Shown piece after piece: positions 10,601 to 22,326 of a DNA stretch of 64,000 nucleotides. The notes below the pieces were generated by a model. That model was not told the origin of the DNA, did no database searches, and saw only the letters and a list, made by a program, of their open reading frames with translations. The DNA lies in NCBI GenBank assembly GCA_028455995.1, contig JABELC010000003.1, positions 3,534,001 to 3,598,000 of the forward strand, in the 5' to 3' direction. Source of the DNA: Scleromitrula shiraiana (Eukaryota > Ascomycota > Leotiomycetes > Helotiales > Sclerotiniaceae). A program made the translations under genes and the position numbers. Within the stretch, counting starts at the first letter, position 1; every line of letters starts with the position of its first letter.

Positions 10601-13600
10601 TCGTCTAGATATATTTCGATATCGGAGAATCCATTGTTCTGCATTATGTCTCTGCTAGTAACAGAGATATTTGATGAGATAGAGACTGCTGCGGAGTTGT
10701 TAGCATGGATCTTATAGAATACGTGTGAATATTACCGTCGCATGAATCCTTGGCTAGGGTGAGAACTTCAGTCTCGAGTAGAATGATTTTACCCCCACTA
10801 TATTGATTTGATTAGCACTTTCGTTCGAGTTTTAGGTGCAAAAATGGATGGCTCACGATCTCAGAAGTTGGCTTGCATTTCGCAGGATCTGGTTGATATC
10901 GGTTTTCCCAGAAACCTTTCGCATAGTTAGTCCTGTCAATTCACGCATATGACGCGGTAAATGTCTCAACTTACATAAGTCACAAATATCAAGTCAAAAC
11001 TATGTTTTGCGAACACATCAGCATCCAAGCTGGTAGTCATATCCCAAGATGTAATCTTTAGTGTATCGTGTTGTTCCAAGTCAGTAACTGATCTACGAAG
11101 ATCTTCCAATTCCATTCCAGAGAGGTCTGTCAGGATGTATGCTTCGTGGCATAGGATCGGCTTGGTGAAATCTTTCGATCCAAAGAATTGATCCAATAGG
11201 AAATTCTGACTCTCGTCTGGATCACCACTGAAGTGAAGAATTTTCATGTTTGGATTTTTGAAAGTAGCTTTCTCTAGATACCCGCGAGTATATTCAAGAG
11301 CTTTAACCTCACTGAATATTGTCTTCTCTGGTATATTGGCAATACCAATCTGTCGTTTGGGTGCAGTTGAAAGATCTATATCTGGCTTCCATTGCAGGTG
11401 GTAACACATATGCATCTCATGATTCTGCTGCTGCACATCGCTCATTGCAGTAACAAATTGGAGCCTAAATCGCTTCACATCAAACACAACTTTTCCCGAA
11501 ACATTATCAAAAGCAGTGACGGATGCTTCATATCCCGTATTACCTCTGTATAAAAGACGTGACCGGGATTTGATCGACGTCATTCGCGGACGGGTAATGC
11601 CGATATTAGACAGCCAAAAGTTTTCCACCTCGATGGGTGTTGCGGTTGGAAAGATGGCTGTTCCCCCTCTCGCCATCACCGCCAAGCTGGTTTGAACAAT
11701 ACCATCTGCAGTTGTTGGATGGATGATATGCTCTTGGGGATGATTCGTGTTATCTACTTTTTGCCAATCGAAAACGTTGACATCTGCAGTCGACTGCCAG
11801 CCATCGCTATCGCTAAACGTAACATTATCCATTTGGTTGAAAGACGGCCCAAAGGTATATCCCGAGTTCCACAGCGATTTGTAGAAGTCTGCTCGGTTTA
11901 AATTTGATTTCGATGTTGATTCTGCGTCATGATGAATTTTCTGTGTTCGTCTGAACCATTCTTGGTCATCTTCGTTATTGGCAACCTCATTTAGTGGCCT
12001 CTCAAACTCTACGGAGATTCGGCCGCGAGAATTCTCATGCCATTGGCCGTTATCACATGAATACAAACGGTAGTTCCACGAAGGTGCGTCTCGATTGGAA
12101 TCATCTTGAATTGGCTGAAGGTGAAGGTGTGTTTCAATTCCCGCAGCGGTCTGTGGAATCACAAGAGCAGTGGTAAAATAAGCTTTGGTAAATCTGTATC
12201 CTTTTATCGGGCGATCAGAGGTCGTTTGAGCGAGTTGCTTTGCAGCTTCTGCGGCCATGATTACCATGCCAACAGCCGGGTAAATAACAGCATCATTGAT
12301 CTAAAACACATCAACTTTGTTCTCTTTTTGCAATGAAGTTAAGGATAATTGGAAAACGTGCTAGCAGTAAAGCACTTACCTTGTGATCTGCGGCCCATGG
12401 AAGTTCCGATAACTTAAGGAAGTTGGTCCATCTTGCTTCCAATGGATTCCAATCAATCACAGGTTTCCCCAAAAGGTCCAATTTAGCATGCCGACGAAAT
12501 CTGTACTCTTGACCTAGACGGCCTTTCGACCAATATTTGCGCGAATCGTCAAAAGGATATTCAGGTAAAATAGACAAAGAACATTTGAGGTGATTTTGGC
12601 TTCCATAGTTTTTCTCCAACGCATTTGCCGCGTCAAGATTCGGAGCGAAGCCATGACAGGTCAATTGTCCAATCACAGCCATGATCGTTTGGTCACCTGG
12701 TGAGTTACGTTTGAGAGCCGAATAGTATGCTATGCCAGCGGCCGAAGGATTTGTGCGGAGAATTTCGCGGACTGGTCCTTGTAAGGCTGAATGTGGGCCG
12801 ATTTCCACGAGAGCTTGTACCGAGATCTGCTTATGATGACTGCCATCGAGTTTCTTCCGTCGATTCCGCATACTTGATGATACCAATTGTGTAACAGCAC
12901 CACTAAATTGAACAGGTTGCAGCATGTTCTGGACCCAGTATTTGGATTTGCTGAGCACCGCTGGCTCGACATACTCGCCAGTGACGGAGGAAATCATAAC
13001 GGCTGGTGTTCTACCCGAGCGATCGTCCTTATTCCAGGCTTTAAGATCAGACTCCAAATATCCTAATTTGTCCAGATATTCATCCGCTATAGAAGACATT
13101 TGGGGTGAGTGGTACGCAACTTGGACCTGAAGCTGGCGATGGAAGATATTCTGTCCATATCTACCATCATCCAACGCAGCCGCAAGGATCTGCAGCTGTT
13201 TGCGGTCTCCAGAGATAGTTATACTTTCAGGACTGTTGATACAAGCGATTGTGAGAGACGGTGCGACCTCATTTATGATAGGTTGAACTTTTGCAGCTGA
13301 CATGCCTACGGCCATCATACCCCCTATATTCTGCTCGGCTAGAATTTCTGACATTATACCTCGGAAATAGGCAACTTTCCACGCAGACTCCTTAGATAGA
13401 GCCCCAGCACAATAACTATTAAGTATTGTCAGTAAATAATACTAGATTGATGGGAGATTGACGGATGTAAATGATGAGTTTGACTTACGCGGCTGCAATC
13501 TCTCCAGAAGAATGACCCACCACGGCGTCGGGCCAGATATTCAGCCTCCGGTAAAAATTGCATATAGCTACTTGAAGCACAGTACAAAGAGTTTGACTCA

Positions 13601-15967
13601 AACTGGGCCGGTGAATAGCCTTAGAAGCAACATCATCGACGTTGCACAACGCATCTATGTTTTTCAGTTATCGTTTTTTCAGGGTAGCAAGTAAGATGAT
13701 CATACCGATAACGCCCCAGGAACTTCCCAGTTTTTCAAGATATGCATTCGCTTCCATAATATCCCTACGGAAAGTTGGAAAGTGTAAAAGTCCTCGACCC
13801 ATACCGACCCATTGAGCTCCCTGGCCTGTGAAGAGGAAAGCCAGTCGCGGGTTATCAAGAGTCCGAATGGGCGCAGACATGTGAGATTGAAGATCCCGTA
13901 GCTGTTTTATGTTGCTTACGACTGCGAAAGATCTGTAGGGGAAGAGAGTACGTCGAAGTGTCAGCGTGTAAGCCAAATTCTCGAGGAATGTGGTAGATGT
14001 AACGGTTGCCTCTGGTAGAGCTTTGAGCCATTCGTCATAGAGTTTGGTTACACGTTTCACTGCTCCCTCGTCGGATCCAGATAGAATAAGAAGGCGAGGA
14101 GTTGTCGATTCTGATTTTGCTCGTGTGAGTACAGATCCATTATTTTGAATATCAGTATTTCCATTGGTATGTTTTACTGCTACTTTGGATAATACTGGTT
14201 CAGTGCTAGTGCAGTGGTTACCATGGAGTCCTCGCTGTTGGAGGTAGTGATAAACATCATCAAGTACAACGTGTGCGTTAGTGCCGCTTGCGCCAAATGA
14301 ATTAACAGAGACTCTACGGAGACCTTTGGTGGGCCATAACACGGCTTTCCTCGGGATCTGGTTGGCGTTAGCATTGGTGCATTTTAAGTTTACGACCACT
14401 TACTTCAAGATTCAACCCCAGACCATCGATCTTAGGATTTAGTTTCTCAAAATTGGCGTTTGGGGGAATGATACCTTTCTCCAGAATAAGAAGTGCTTTG
14501 ATGACACCAGCAAGGCCACTTGCACCTTCAAGATGTCCAATATTAGATTTTATTGAGCCTCTGGCGACTGTTAGAAATACTTTGACATATATTGAGGAGC
14601 CTGGTGATTTGGTACATACGTATACATGGGATCGTCGTGTGCGCGTACTTTTCGAAAAGCAGATCCAATTGCACTTGCCTCAATCGGGTCTCCAATTGGG
14701 GTTCTATTTAGATGCTTAGGTTAGCTGACTACGGTCTTGGCTATCTGATAATGAGAGACTCACCCAGTTCCGTGAGCTTCAAAATATCTTGTTGGTTTCA
14801 TACTGAGGCCTGCTTTTGCATACGTTTGTTGGATCAGTAAAGTCTGCGAGATTTTACTTGGCTGAGTGACACCGGGAGTATGACCATCGGCATTCGTTCC
14901 GGATGAACGAATAATACCGCGAATAGTATCTCCGTCACGTAATGCATCCGGTAAACGTTTAAGAATCATTGTTGCTACACCTTCTCCTCTCCCATAACCA
15001 TTTGCTCGATGATCGAAACTGTAAGACTTTCCGTCTGGAGATAGCATGCCCATATTGGAAAGCATGTGGAACATATCCTGGGCATATATCAGATTACTTC
15101 CGGAAACAATGCTCTATCAGCACTTGATTAGTCATATTTATCATTTTGAATGTATAGATCGATAACTTGCCATGTCTGAGGTGCCTGTCCACAAGCTTTG
15201 GCAGCCTAAGTCCAAAGCAACCAAACTACTGGAGCACGCAGTGTCGATAGTAATGGACGGTCCAAGAAGATTAAAAAACCAACTTAAACGACCCGCCAGC
15301 AAAGAACCCATTCCGAGGAGAGTGTACCTCGATCCCTGTTCCATGTCTTTGGAACTGACAGCTTTGAAGTCATCACTAAGACTACCGGTATAAACTGAAG
15401 TATTGCTGTTCGAGATACTTGCCAAGGGTATACCCGCTGTAGTCAATGTTAGTTGTAGTCAAGAAAACTCAATATAATCGAGAGCTTTACCATTCTCTAA
15501 AGCTCTATATGTTGTCTCAAGAAGTGCACGGCACTGTGGGTCTATTGCCACCACCTCAGCAGCAGAGAGTGAAAAGAATGGAGCATCAAATGCTTCAATT
15601 GGTCCGTCAATAAAGTGAGCACTGCGGACAGGAATCTGAGTATTCATAAGCAAATTTTCTGCCAGAAGACATAATTTAATCTCAGAACTAGTGGTCAACT
15701 TACACTTTCTCCGCGATTTGGGTCTGGATGATAGAAAGAACTTGCGTCAAGACGTTCGGGAGGGAATTCTCTAGAAGCACAACGTGCTTCCATTAAGAGA
15801 GACCAGAGGGACTCTGCAGATGTTGCACCGTCGGGAAAACGAAGCGAAAGGCCGACAATGGCAATCGGGACAATTTTGTCCTCATCTTCGTTTTTCTGGG
15901 AGTTTTGAGCATACCCATTTGTAGTAGGAGCGGGTCTTGAACCTGCAAAGTCCTGAGAAGGGGCCAT
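7647..15967 (-). CDS. Highly reducing iterative type I polyketide synthase (KS-AT-DH-inactive MT-psiKR-ER-KR-ACP)
   Basis: Fifteen exons: 15704..15967, 15491..15635, 15171..15436, 14764..15113, 14620..14703, 14404..14560, 13706..14357, 13489..13654, 12380..13415, 10975..12300, 10857..10915, 10736..10797, 8956..10688, 8575..8898, 7647..8519; 2498 aa. KS has Cys204 (DTACSSSL), His339 (EAHGTG) and His~379 (NIGHLEG). AT has FTGQGAQW near 600 and GHSSGE with Ser~688. DH has His1039 ([13 protein letters not shown]) and Asp1239 ([10 protein letters not shown]). Residues about 1345-1525 resemble a methyltransferase but the SAM loop is lost ([12 protein letters not shown] where EIGAGTGG is expected). 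A structural psiKR follows, then ER (SGAGGTGQ, 1911-1917), KR (IIGGTGGLG near 2120; Tyr~2263 in QSNYAAGN) and ACP Ser~2449 ([11 protein letters not shown]). No thioesterase. Product: probably a reduced, unmethylated linear chain (inference). Neighbours supply a hydrolase and an exporter. Confidence 0.95.
15114..15170 (-). other. GC-AG intron inside the PKS ketosynthase domain
   Basis: A 57-nt intron with donor ATG|GCAAGT and acceptor GATAG|AGC. It is the only splice that joins WTGTSDM to [15 protein letters not shown] in frame, matching the conserved KS order. No GT donor nearby keeps the frame. Confidence 0.75.
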
Positions 15968-17001
15968 GGTGAACAATTTTGTAATGATATTGAAAAATCT
16001 TCAAGTTGTCTTTGAGGTATGAGAGGAGATGAGCCTGAGATAGAGGTAATAATATGTCCAATGAGTCTTTGAAAATGGTTAGGAATATAGCAAAGTCCTT
16101 GATCCCTTCCAACAGCTTTTTGGAATAAGGTCGTAAGAAAGGTGTGATAGTTTGGAAGTGATGAGTTGGTATGGGACAATTGAGGGTCTCAACTAGTAAG
16201 ATATACCACGGTAACAATGATACATATGTTGAACCCGACAAATGAAAATGAGCGATTGAATCGATTGTTTGTGACGGCTTCTGTGTTGACCCGAGCTACT
16301 GGGCGTTTCCCACTCGAAACTTTCAATCACATGCAATAGAGGAAAGATACAGTAACGAAGCCTAGCAAAAGGTCTTACATGATTGTAAACTTCAAGTTGG
16401 TCCAGGATGCAATGTAAACCTAAAATTCATTAGTCACATTTGGTTGATGTTTGAGTTGGCAGCACTTTTGTGTAGCTTCATGAGCATATGCATGCAACAA
16501 TCATGATAAGCGTGTTTCTTGACCGAGTACGAGGTTGATAACTTATCCCTCCTTCGAAAGATCGTATGATCCTGCAGGCTAGGGCGCTGATTTCAATACT
16601 TCGCCTCTTTTTGTGACCTTCCATTTAGAGCGTTGGAGAGTACTTGGAGGCGGCTTGGAGATGTTTCTTCACAAGGAACTGTGTGTGTCTAGAAAAGCAT
16701 ATTTGAGGCGTAAAGTGTCATGTTGATAAAGCTAGCATTGGGGGCTTTGCTTATGTTTGTTTTTGGTTTCTGCATGCTTACGGAGATTTAAGCCGTAAGA
16801 TCGGACTCCAGGTTTGGCCATTGTCCCTGAGATAATCTTCACATGTGTACTTATCAACTTGAATACAGCCAACAAGCTTGCTTCAGGCTTTTCACTAGTG
16901 TCCAAATATTGTGTTGAAGACCTCTAAGAGACACCTCTTCATTCAAAGTTCTTCACATCAAACAAACAGATCATCTTTGAAAGTCGTTTCCAATTCTTGC
17001 C
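15968..17001. promoter_or_regulatory. Shared divergent promoter region of PKS and FSH-type hydrolase
   Basis: 1,034 bp between the divergent start codons of the PKS and the hydrolase, so the two could be co-regulated. No pathway-specific transcription factor gene lies nearby, and I could not assign a binding site. Small frames at 15793-16241 overlap the PKS start on the same strand and look non-coding. Confidence 0.5.
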
Positions 17002-17864
17002 ATGCATTTTCTATGTCTTCATGGATGGGGGACGAATAGTGAGGTATGTTTTTGTTCGATTGAGGTTATCTCACCTGCAAGTTTATCCATAGTATGAGCT
17101 CAAAATATTAACATAATGATAGGTTCTTGAAAGTCAACTTGGTAAGTTGATTTAGATGCTCATGATGAAGTGTTATTGAGAAATTCTCGTTGGTAGGCGC
17201 AATTCGGTACGAATTGGGTGATGGTCATACCTACGACTATGTAGATGGAGTTGTACCTGCTACTATCGCTCAAGGTGCGTTTATTAACTCTATTTAGTTT
17301 TGATGTATGAAAGTTTAAACTATTGAGCAGAGATATGTTTTCCGAGTGCTGAAAATGCTAATAACCGTCCGGTTTTATGTAGAGATCGAAGCAGTTTTCC
17401 CCAAATCAGATGCATACTTTACCTACTTCAACGACTTGGCATCTAGCGAGAAAGCTGTTGAAGACCTTCGACAATTTCTCAAGCACGAAGGACCATTCGA
17501 TGGTATCATTGGATTCAGCAACGGCGCCCTCCTAGCAACAGCTATGCTGGTTCAAGATTCCAGGATGGGAATTTTGAACCCCGATCTAAAAGTTGCAATT
17601 TTGTTCTCTACTCCCAAAGTTGAGTGGATTTCGTCGATGGAAAAGGAAGACGGGGGGATAATCGATATCCCTACCGCTCATGTCTGGGGCAATAACGATA
17701 AAGTCAGCTTGGATGGCCCAAAAGAGTCGGCATATCTCTACGCACCGCATTTGCGAAACATTCTCGTGCATGACGGTGGTCACGAGATCCCAGGTGAAAG
17801 GGATAAGAAAGCTGTCACTAGTGCTGTCCATATGATCCGCAGGGCTATTAACTCTGCTGCATAG
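17002..17864 (+). CDS. FSH1-type serine hydrolase, candidate PKS-releasing thioesterase/esterase
   Basis: Exons 17002..17043, 17123..17141, 17197..17274 and 17383..17864; 206 aa, including a 19-nt micro-exon encoding VLESQL. Begins MHFLCLHGWGTNSE (alpha/beta-hydrolase oxyanion region), then GAIRYELGDGHTYDYVDG, which is typical of the FSH1 family. Catalytic triad candidates are Ser92 (GFSNG), Asp152 (WGNND) and His180 (DGGHEIPG). No signal peptide. In fungal reducing PKS clusters such enzymes (LovG type) hydrolyse the chain from the ACP; this PKS lacks its own release domain and shares a promoter region with this gene, so that role is a reasonable inference. The compact size is within the family range. 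Confidence 0.9.
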
Positions 17865-18366
17865 TTCCTAAGCTAGCGGTCATGTATTTTTCCAATTGAT
17901 GGCTTTTACATAACAATTTTCAACCGAGTAATTTTGAGGCGGAAGCCATATAATAGTGCACTTAGTAATATAGTAGTAGGTGTTTTCCACCACCATTTGT
18001 TATTGCAAGCTGTTGTTCGCGGGCCTAGTTGGAGTTTACTGGCGAGTCAAACTGATATCCTAAGAATGTCTCGAAAAATTAGTAATAGAAGCCACAATAA
18101 TAAGCAATTACTGAGACAATAGTAAAGGTCCAGTCTGAGCCGATGAAAGTTTTTCAAGGAGAACAATTCTAGTTACAAAGTAATAACTTGGCTGGTCCGA
18201 TTATTTAGCCCAAGCAGTTAACCGAATGCTACAAGATCTCCACGTTATACCCATCCCAATGTCCCCCGCACTGCCCTGAGAGCATAAGTTCTCACCCATT
18301 CCAAGACAAACCACCTGATTGCATCTGTGTATTGAGTTTATATTTTAGATACCACAGTACTTCATT
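17865..18366. other. Convergent intergenic region
   Basis: About 500 bp between the stop codons of the hydrolase and the MFS gene. It contains a 62-codon open frame at 17934 with no recognisable features, judged non-coding. Otherwise nothing seen. Confidence 0.4.
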
Positions 18367-20378
18367 CTATCTTTTCTTTTCTACGACAGAAATTTGATTT
18401 TTCTTCCACATGAGTCCGAGTGCAAAGGTTTGAGCAACTGCAAAACCGGCAGTAATCTTCATTTGTAGATTATACCCCTCGGCAAGGACAGTTACGATCC
18501 GAGTTCTTAGGTCTGCAGGGAAATCTTCGAGGGTGAACGTTGATTGGAGTAGAAGCTCAAGCAAGTTTGGAGGGAGAAGATGGGACAAATGGTGTCGTAT
18601 GTAATTATTGAAAGCACTGGTAGCAATCGCGAGACCGATGGCCCCTCCGAGAATTCTAAACTCATAATAGGCACCACTTGCCGTTGCTTGTGGCACAAAA
18701 TTAGTATCTGACTGGGAATCATACGTAAATATATTTTTGACTTACATAAATCTCTGGCTTCTACCAACCAAGGAATAATCAACATTGGGATGGAGAAAGT
18801 TCCCCCGAGACCAAAACCAGCCAAAAATTCGAACCCGTACAATTCTTTAGAGAAGGAATCGTCCGTTGGTAGCATACTTAGTAAGCCAATTCCAATCGCT
18901 GTGATGACAGAATAGAACCACATTACATAGATTGGCGGTATGCGACCAGTGCCAGTTACTATGCTCCCTGAGATACCTCCTGAAGCGGATCCGACCGACA
19001 AAGGCATGATTCGAATTGCTGCTTGAAGAGGTGACATGTTGTTGGTATTTTGTATCCTTTGGGGTAGTGTAAATATCATGGTGTAAAAAGGAATGCCGTT
19101 GAGTAATGATGAACTTCGGATATGTCAGTAAGGCCAAAAGAAAAGGAAGTTGATGATACAGACAGTAATACTCCTAGCCATGGACGGTTAGACATAAATC
19201 GCCAAGGAAACACGGGCTCTTGCTTCCATTCATCTCTTGTAACTATTCGCTCCCAGAATAAAAACAGAATCCAAAGTATGCCTGATATAACCAAGATTGA
19301 GATTGCTGCACCTGAGGACCAAGGAAACTCGATTCCTCCCTCCAAAAGACCGGTAACCAATAACAGAGATGCCCCAAGCAGTAACCCGGCACCTACGACA
19401 TCTAAACGTTGAAATGATTTAACTGATATATTTTCGCGAGAATGCTGAATTCGAAATGGGTTTGAATTTGATAAATGATTAGGGAATCCATTGGGAATAG
19501 CTAAAAATAAGATTACAAACGCGACGACGCCAGAAGGTACACTATTAATGTGGATTAGCCATCTATTAATATATATAAAGTAAGGGAAGTTATACTTAAG
19601 GAGGAAGACCCATCTCCAAGTGGTCTTGTCGGTAATAACACCTCCCAATAATGGCCCCGTAAGTGCTGCTAGAGAGGCCACAGCAGCCATCAATGCCTGA
19701 AATGGAGGATAGCTGCTCTTTGGAATCATTTCGTAGCAAAAGGTCATTGTTAGGGAGAATCCACCCGCAGCCCCAATACCTTGGAATACGCGGCATACAA
19801 TGCTATGACATGCATTAGTATTTTTAACCGGCACAAGTACGGAGTAGAGATAGAATTACAGTTGAGTTATAGTCTGAGCAGCACCACAACCGGCGGAAAA
19901 TAGCACAAACAGTGCCAGAGTGGTGAGAACACATGTTTTGCGACCAAGAATATCACTAAGCTTCGACCAAATGACGATAAATCCTAGGTACTTTAGCAGG
20001 TAGTGGAGTCATCTCGTATAAAAGTCTTACCTGTGTATGTGATAAGATACCCGGATAGAATCCAGCCAGTCTGTGTGAATCCGTGAAGATCATTGGCAAT
20101 CGCCAAAGTAGAAGTACTTAAGATTGTTATCTCCACATGATTTAAGTAAACACCTAAAGATAGACTGCGAGTCTGTAAGTTAGATACTGAAAACGTTGTA
20201 CTGTTCTTCTGCTCTACTTCAGTTGGAATTCTTACCCAAAAGTTATAATGTAGAGCCTCAAGCCTGTCAAGTATTGTGTTGGGCTGTCCTCTGTTATGGA
20301 GACTGCTTTCTCAATTTCTTCGTGCTTAGACGTGGATGGAGGACTTGTGTCAGTGATATCTTCTGAAGAGGTAGCCAT
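18367..20378 (-). CDS. MFS drug:H+ antiporter-like transporter (DHA2 type), probable polyketide exporter
   Basis: Seven exons: 20236..20378, 20031..20164, 19860..19983, 19596..19802, 19164..19541, 18746..19113, 18367..18707; 564 aa. After an acidic N-terminus the spliced protein reads LSLGVYLNHVEITILSTSTL (TM1), NDLHGFTQTGWILSGYLITY (TM2) and the motif-A loop WSKLSDILGRKT. VCRVFQGIGAAGGFSLT, GPLLGGVITD and WRWVFLLNVPSGVVAF follow, the hallmarks of the DHA2 subfamily. Length and hydrophobic spacing fit 14 membrane helices, so plasma-membrane efflux is likely. The intron at 19542..19595 removes an otherwise open in-frame stretch, and the intron at 19114..19163 ends in AAG. Its place beside a PKS and hydrolase suggests self-protection or product export. 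Confidence 0.93.
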
Positions 20379-21170
20379 GAGAGCAATAGAGTATCGCTGG
20401 CGATATCGCAATCTTAGAGTAGGTACTATATATTTTTTTTTAAGTGAAAAAAGTTGTATTAGCCTTGTGTGAGAATGATGAGAATCTGGGGAGTAGGCGA
20501 ATACCCTCAATAACTAAGAGCAAGAATGATCTTTCAAGCCTTGCAATGTCGATGAAATTAGTTGACGAGAGAAAACTTTTGTGCCGAAGCCATGCGTGCC
20601 ATTGATAGTTATTCGCTGTCAAACAAAACGAAAGAAATATTGGCAAATTTCTACTTGTCGTACGAACATAAGAAAGCGACGCAGAGCTCACTTTTCTCAT
20701 GTCGTTGAAGATTCGACCCCGGTCTTTGCAGCGTAGCATCCAGCCAATGTTTCCTTGCTGACAGCTCCCCCCTTTCTGTATCACCGAGTAATCCACGCCA
20801 CCATTGACTCATCAAAAAAACCAATAAGAGCATTCTACACATTTGGGCACCCACACCAGTCTTCTTGTTACGCCATGATTATAGCAGATTGGGGTATTGA
20901 CTTCGTCTCCAAACTAAGGTTGGGCTTTACTCTTCACATTCTGATTTCAGTACCTAAGGTGTCTTGGGGCAACGACCTTGAATGACATTGATGCCAATCA
21001 TATGATCAATCCTCTGCGGCAAGGTAATGAAAGTAAGGATCATGGTTTATCTTCTATCATCCCCCTATTTTTATTCCTTCTGAGAAATAGGTAGACTCAC
21101 TTCCCCAACAATATTTCAGAACATTGCTAACAAACTCCTTTTTCAGCAACACATTTCAATTGTATAAGCC
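20379..21170. promoter_or_regulatory. Divergent intergenic region between MFS and Pth11-like genes
   Basis: 792 bp between divergent starts. Reading frames on the minus strand here (20440-20854) run through the MFS upstream region and have no recognisable domains, so they are judged chance frames. No regulatory site assigned. Confidence 0.35.
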
Positions 21171-22326
21171 ATGTCGAACAGCGTTCAGTTACCAAGCGGG
21201 CCTATGTCTCCCAATTATCTTACAGAAAGTCGGGCACAAATTCTGATTGGAGTTGGTGTCACCTTTATGGTACTGGATAGCATTGCATTCGCGTTAAGAG
21301 TGGTTTCTAGACGATTGAATCGTGTTCCCTTGGGATGGGATGATATTCTTATCATCCCTGCACTGATTTTCAATCTAACGCTTGCTGTTGTGATGATGCG
21401 TAAGTCAATATCACATCTACATGACAAAATGATGTTGACATTTTCATAGTCATGATACCATATGGGGGAGTGGGGCATCATACTCTAGTTATCGCGACTC
21501 AGACACCTGAGAAATTTACCTTCCTCAGCGAGGTCTCTCTTCTCATTGCCCCAATCCTCTATGTATTTGCTGTCAATCTGTCGAAGGGCGCAATCGTACA
21601 GATGTTCCTGAGAATCTTTACCGTTGGGTGGGCTCGCCAAGTTACAAAGGCAATTGGCGTACTACTTGTTCTCCAAGTAATCGCTCTGTTCTTCACGATA
21701 GTCTTCCAATGTAGACCCGTGTCTTTGCTCTGGACGAGCATATTTCGAGGAGATACATGCATTGATATACAGCGGTTCTTCGCTTATGCTTCCATTCCAA
21801 ATATCGTCACCGATTTGATACTACTTATAACGCCGCTACCGACAATATGGCATTTGAAAGCAACTGTGCAGCTCAAGATTGGTGTAAGTATCACCCTTCT
21901 TACTGCTAGCAGGTAAGAGAAATCCATTCATCAACAGTACCATTTGAAATATCTAGCTCATACATGTACAGTGGAATAATTGCCTCGATTCTTCGAACCG
22001 TTGGGTTTTTCACCGTTCCAATATTTGAGGATCCAGGGTGGCTTAATGTCACTGTATTTTCGTACAGTATTGCTGAGCCAGGAACCTATTTTCTTGCCGC
22101 TTGCTTTCCAACTTACCGCTCGCTTTTCTCATACCTACGAAAGCAACGCTTCCACTCTACATTCAATACGATATCCAAAAAGTATGGGAACATTACTCGG
22201 AACGGAGAGAACATTGAACGAGATCCTTTCAAGCAATTAGAAGAACAGCGTGATCATGTTCATGTAGAGCCAATTTCGTTGTCGGAGCTTGGGAAAAGCG
22301 ACTCTCAATATACTCCCCGCCAATGA
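21171..22326 (+). CDS. Pth11-like fungal rhodopsin-domain seven-TM membrane protein
   Basis: Exons 21171..21399, 21450..21912 and 21957..22326; 353 aa. Conserved features of the fungal rhodopsin-like/Pth11-related family are visible: RVVSRRLNRVPLGWDDILII after TM1, YGGVGHHTLVIA, YVFAVNLSKGAIVQMFLRIF, FQCRPVSLLWTS, and ITPLPTIWHLKATVQLKIGV in the later loop. Seven hydrophobic segments are followed by a cytosolic tail of about 70 residues. There is no N-terminal CFEM domain. Pth11 relatives are candidate G-protein-coupled receptors for surface or chemical cues; most lack tested ligands. It lies directly beyond the MFS exporter but is probably not needed for polyketide synthesis. Confidence 0.9.

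Noticed and set aside
15793..16241. Two minus-strand frames upstream of the PKS start
   Set aside because: They overlap the PKS first exon in other frames, and no splice linking them to the KS domain is needed; the ATG at 15967 gives a complete N-terminus.
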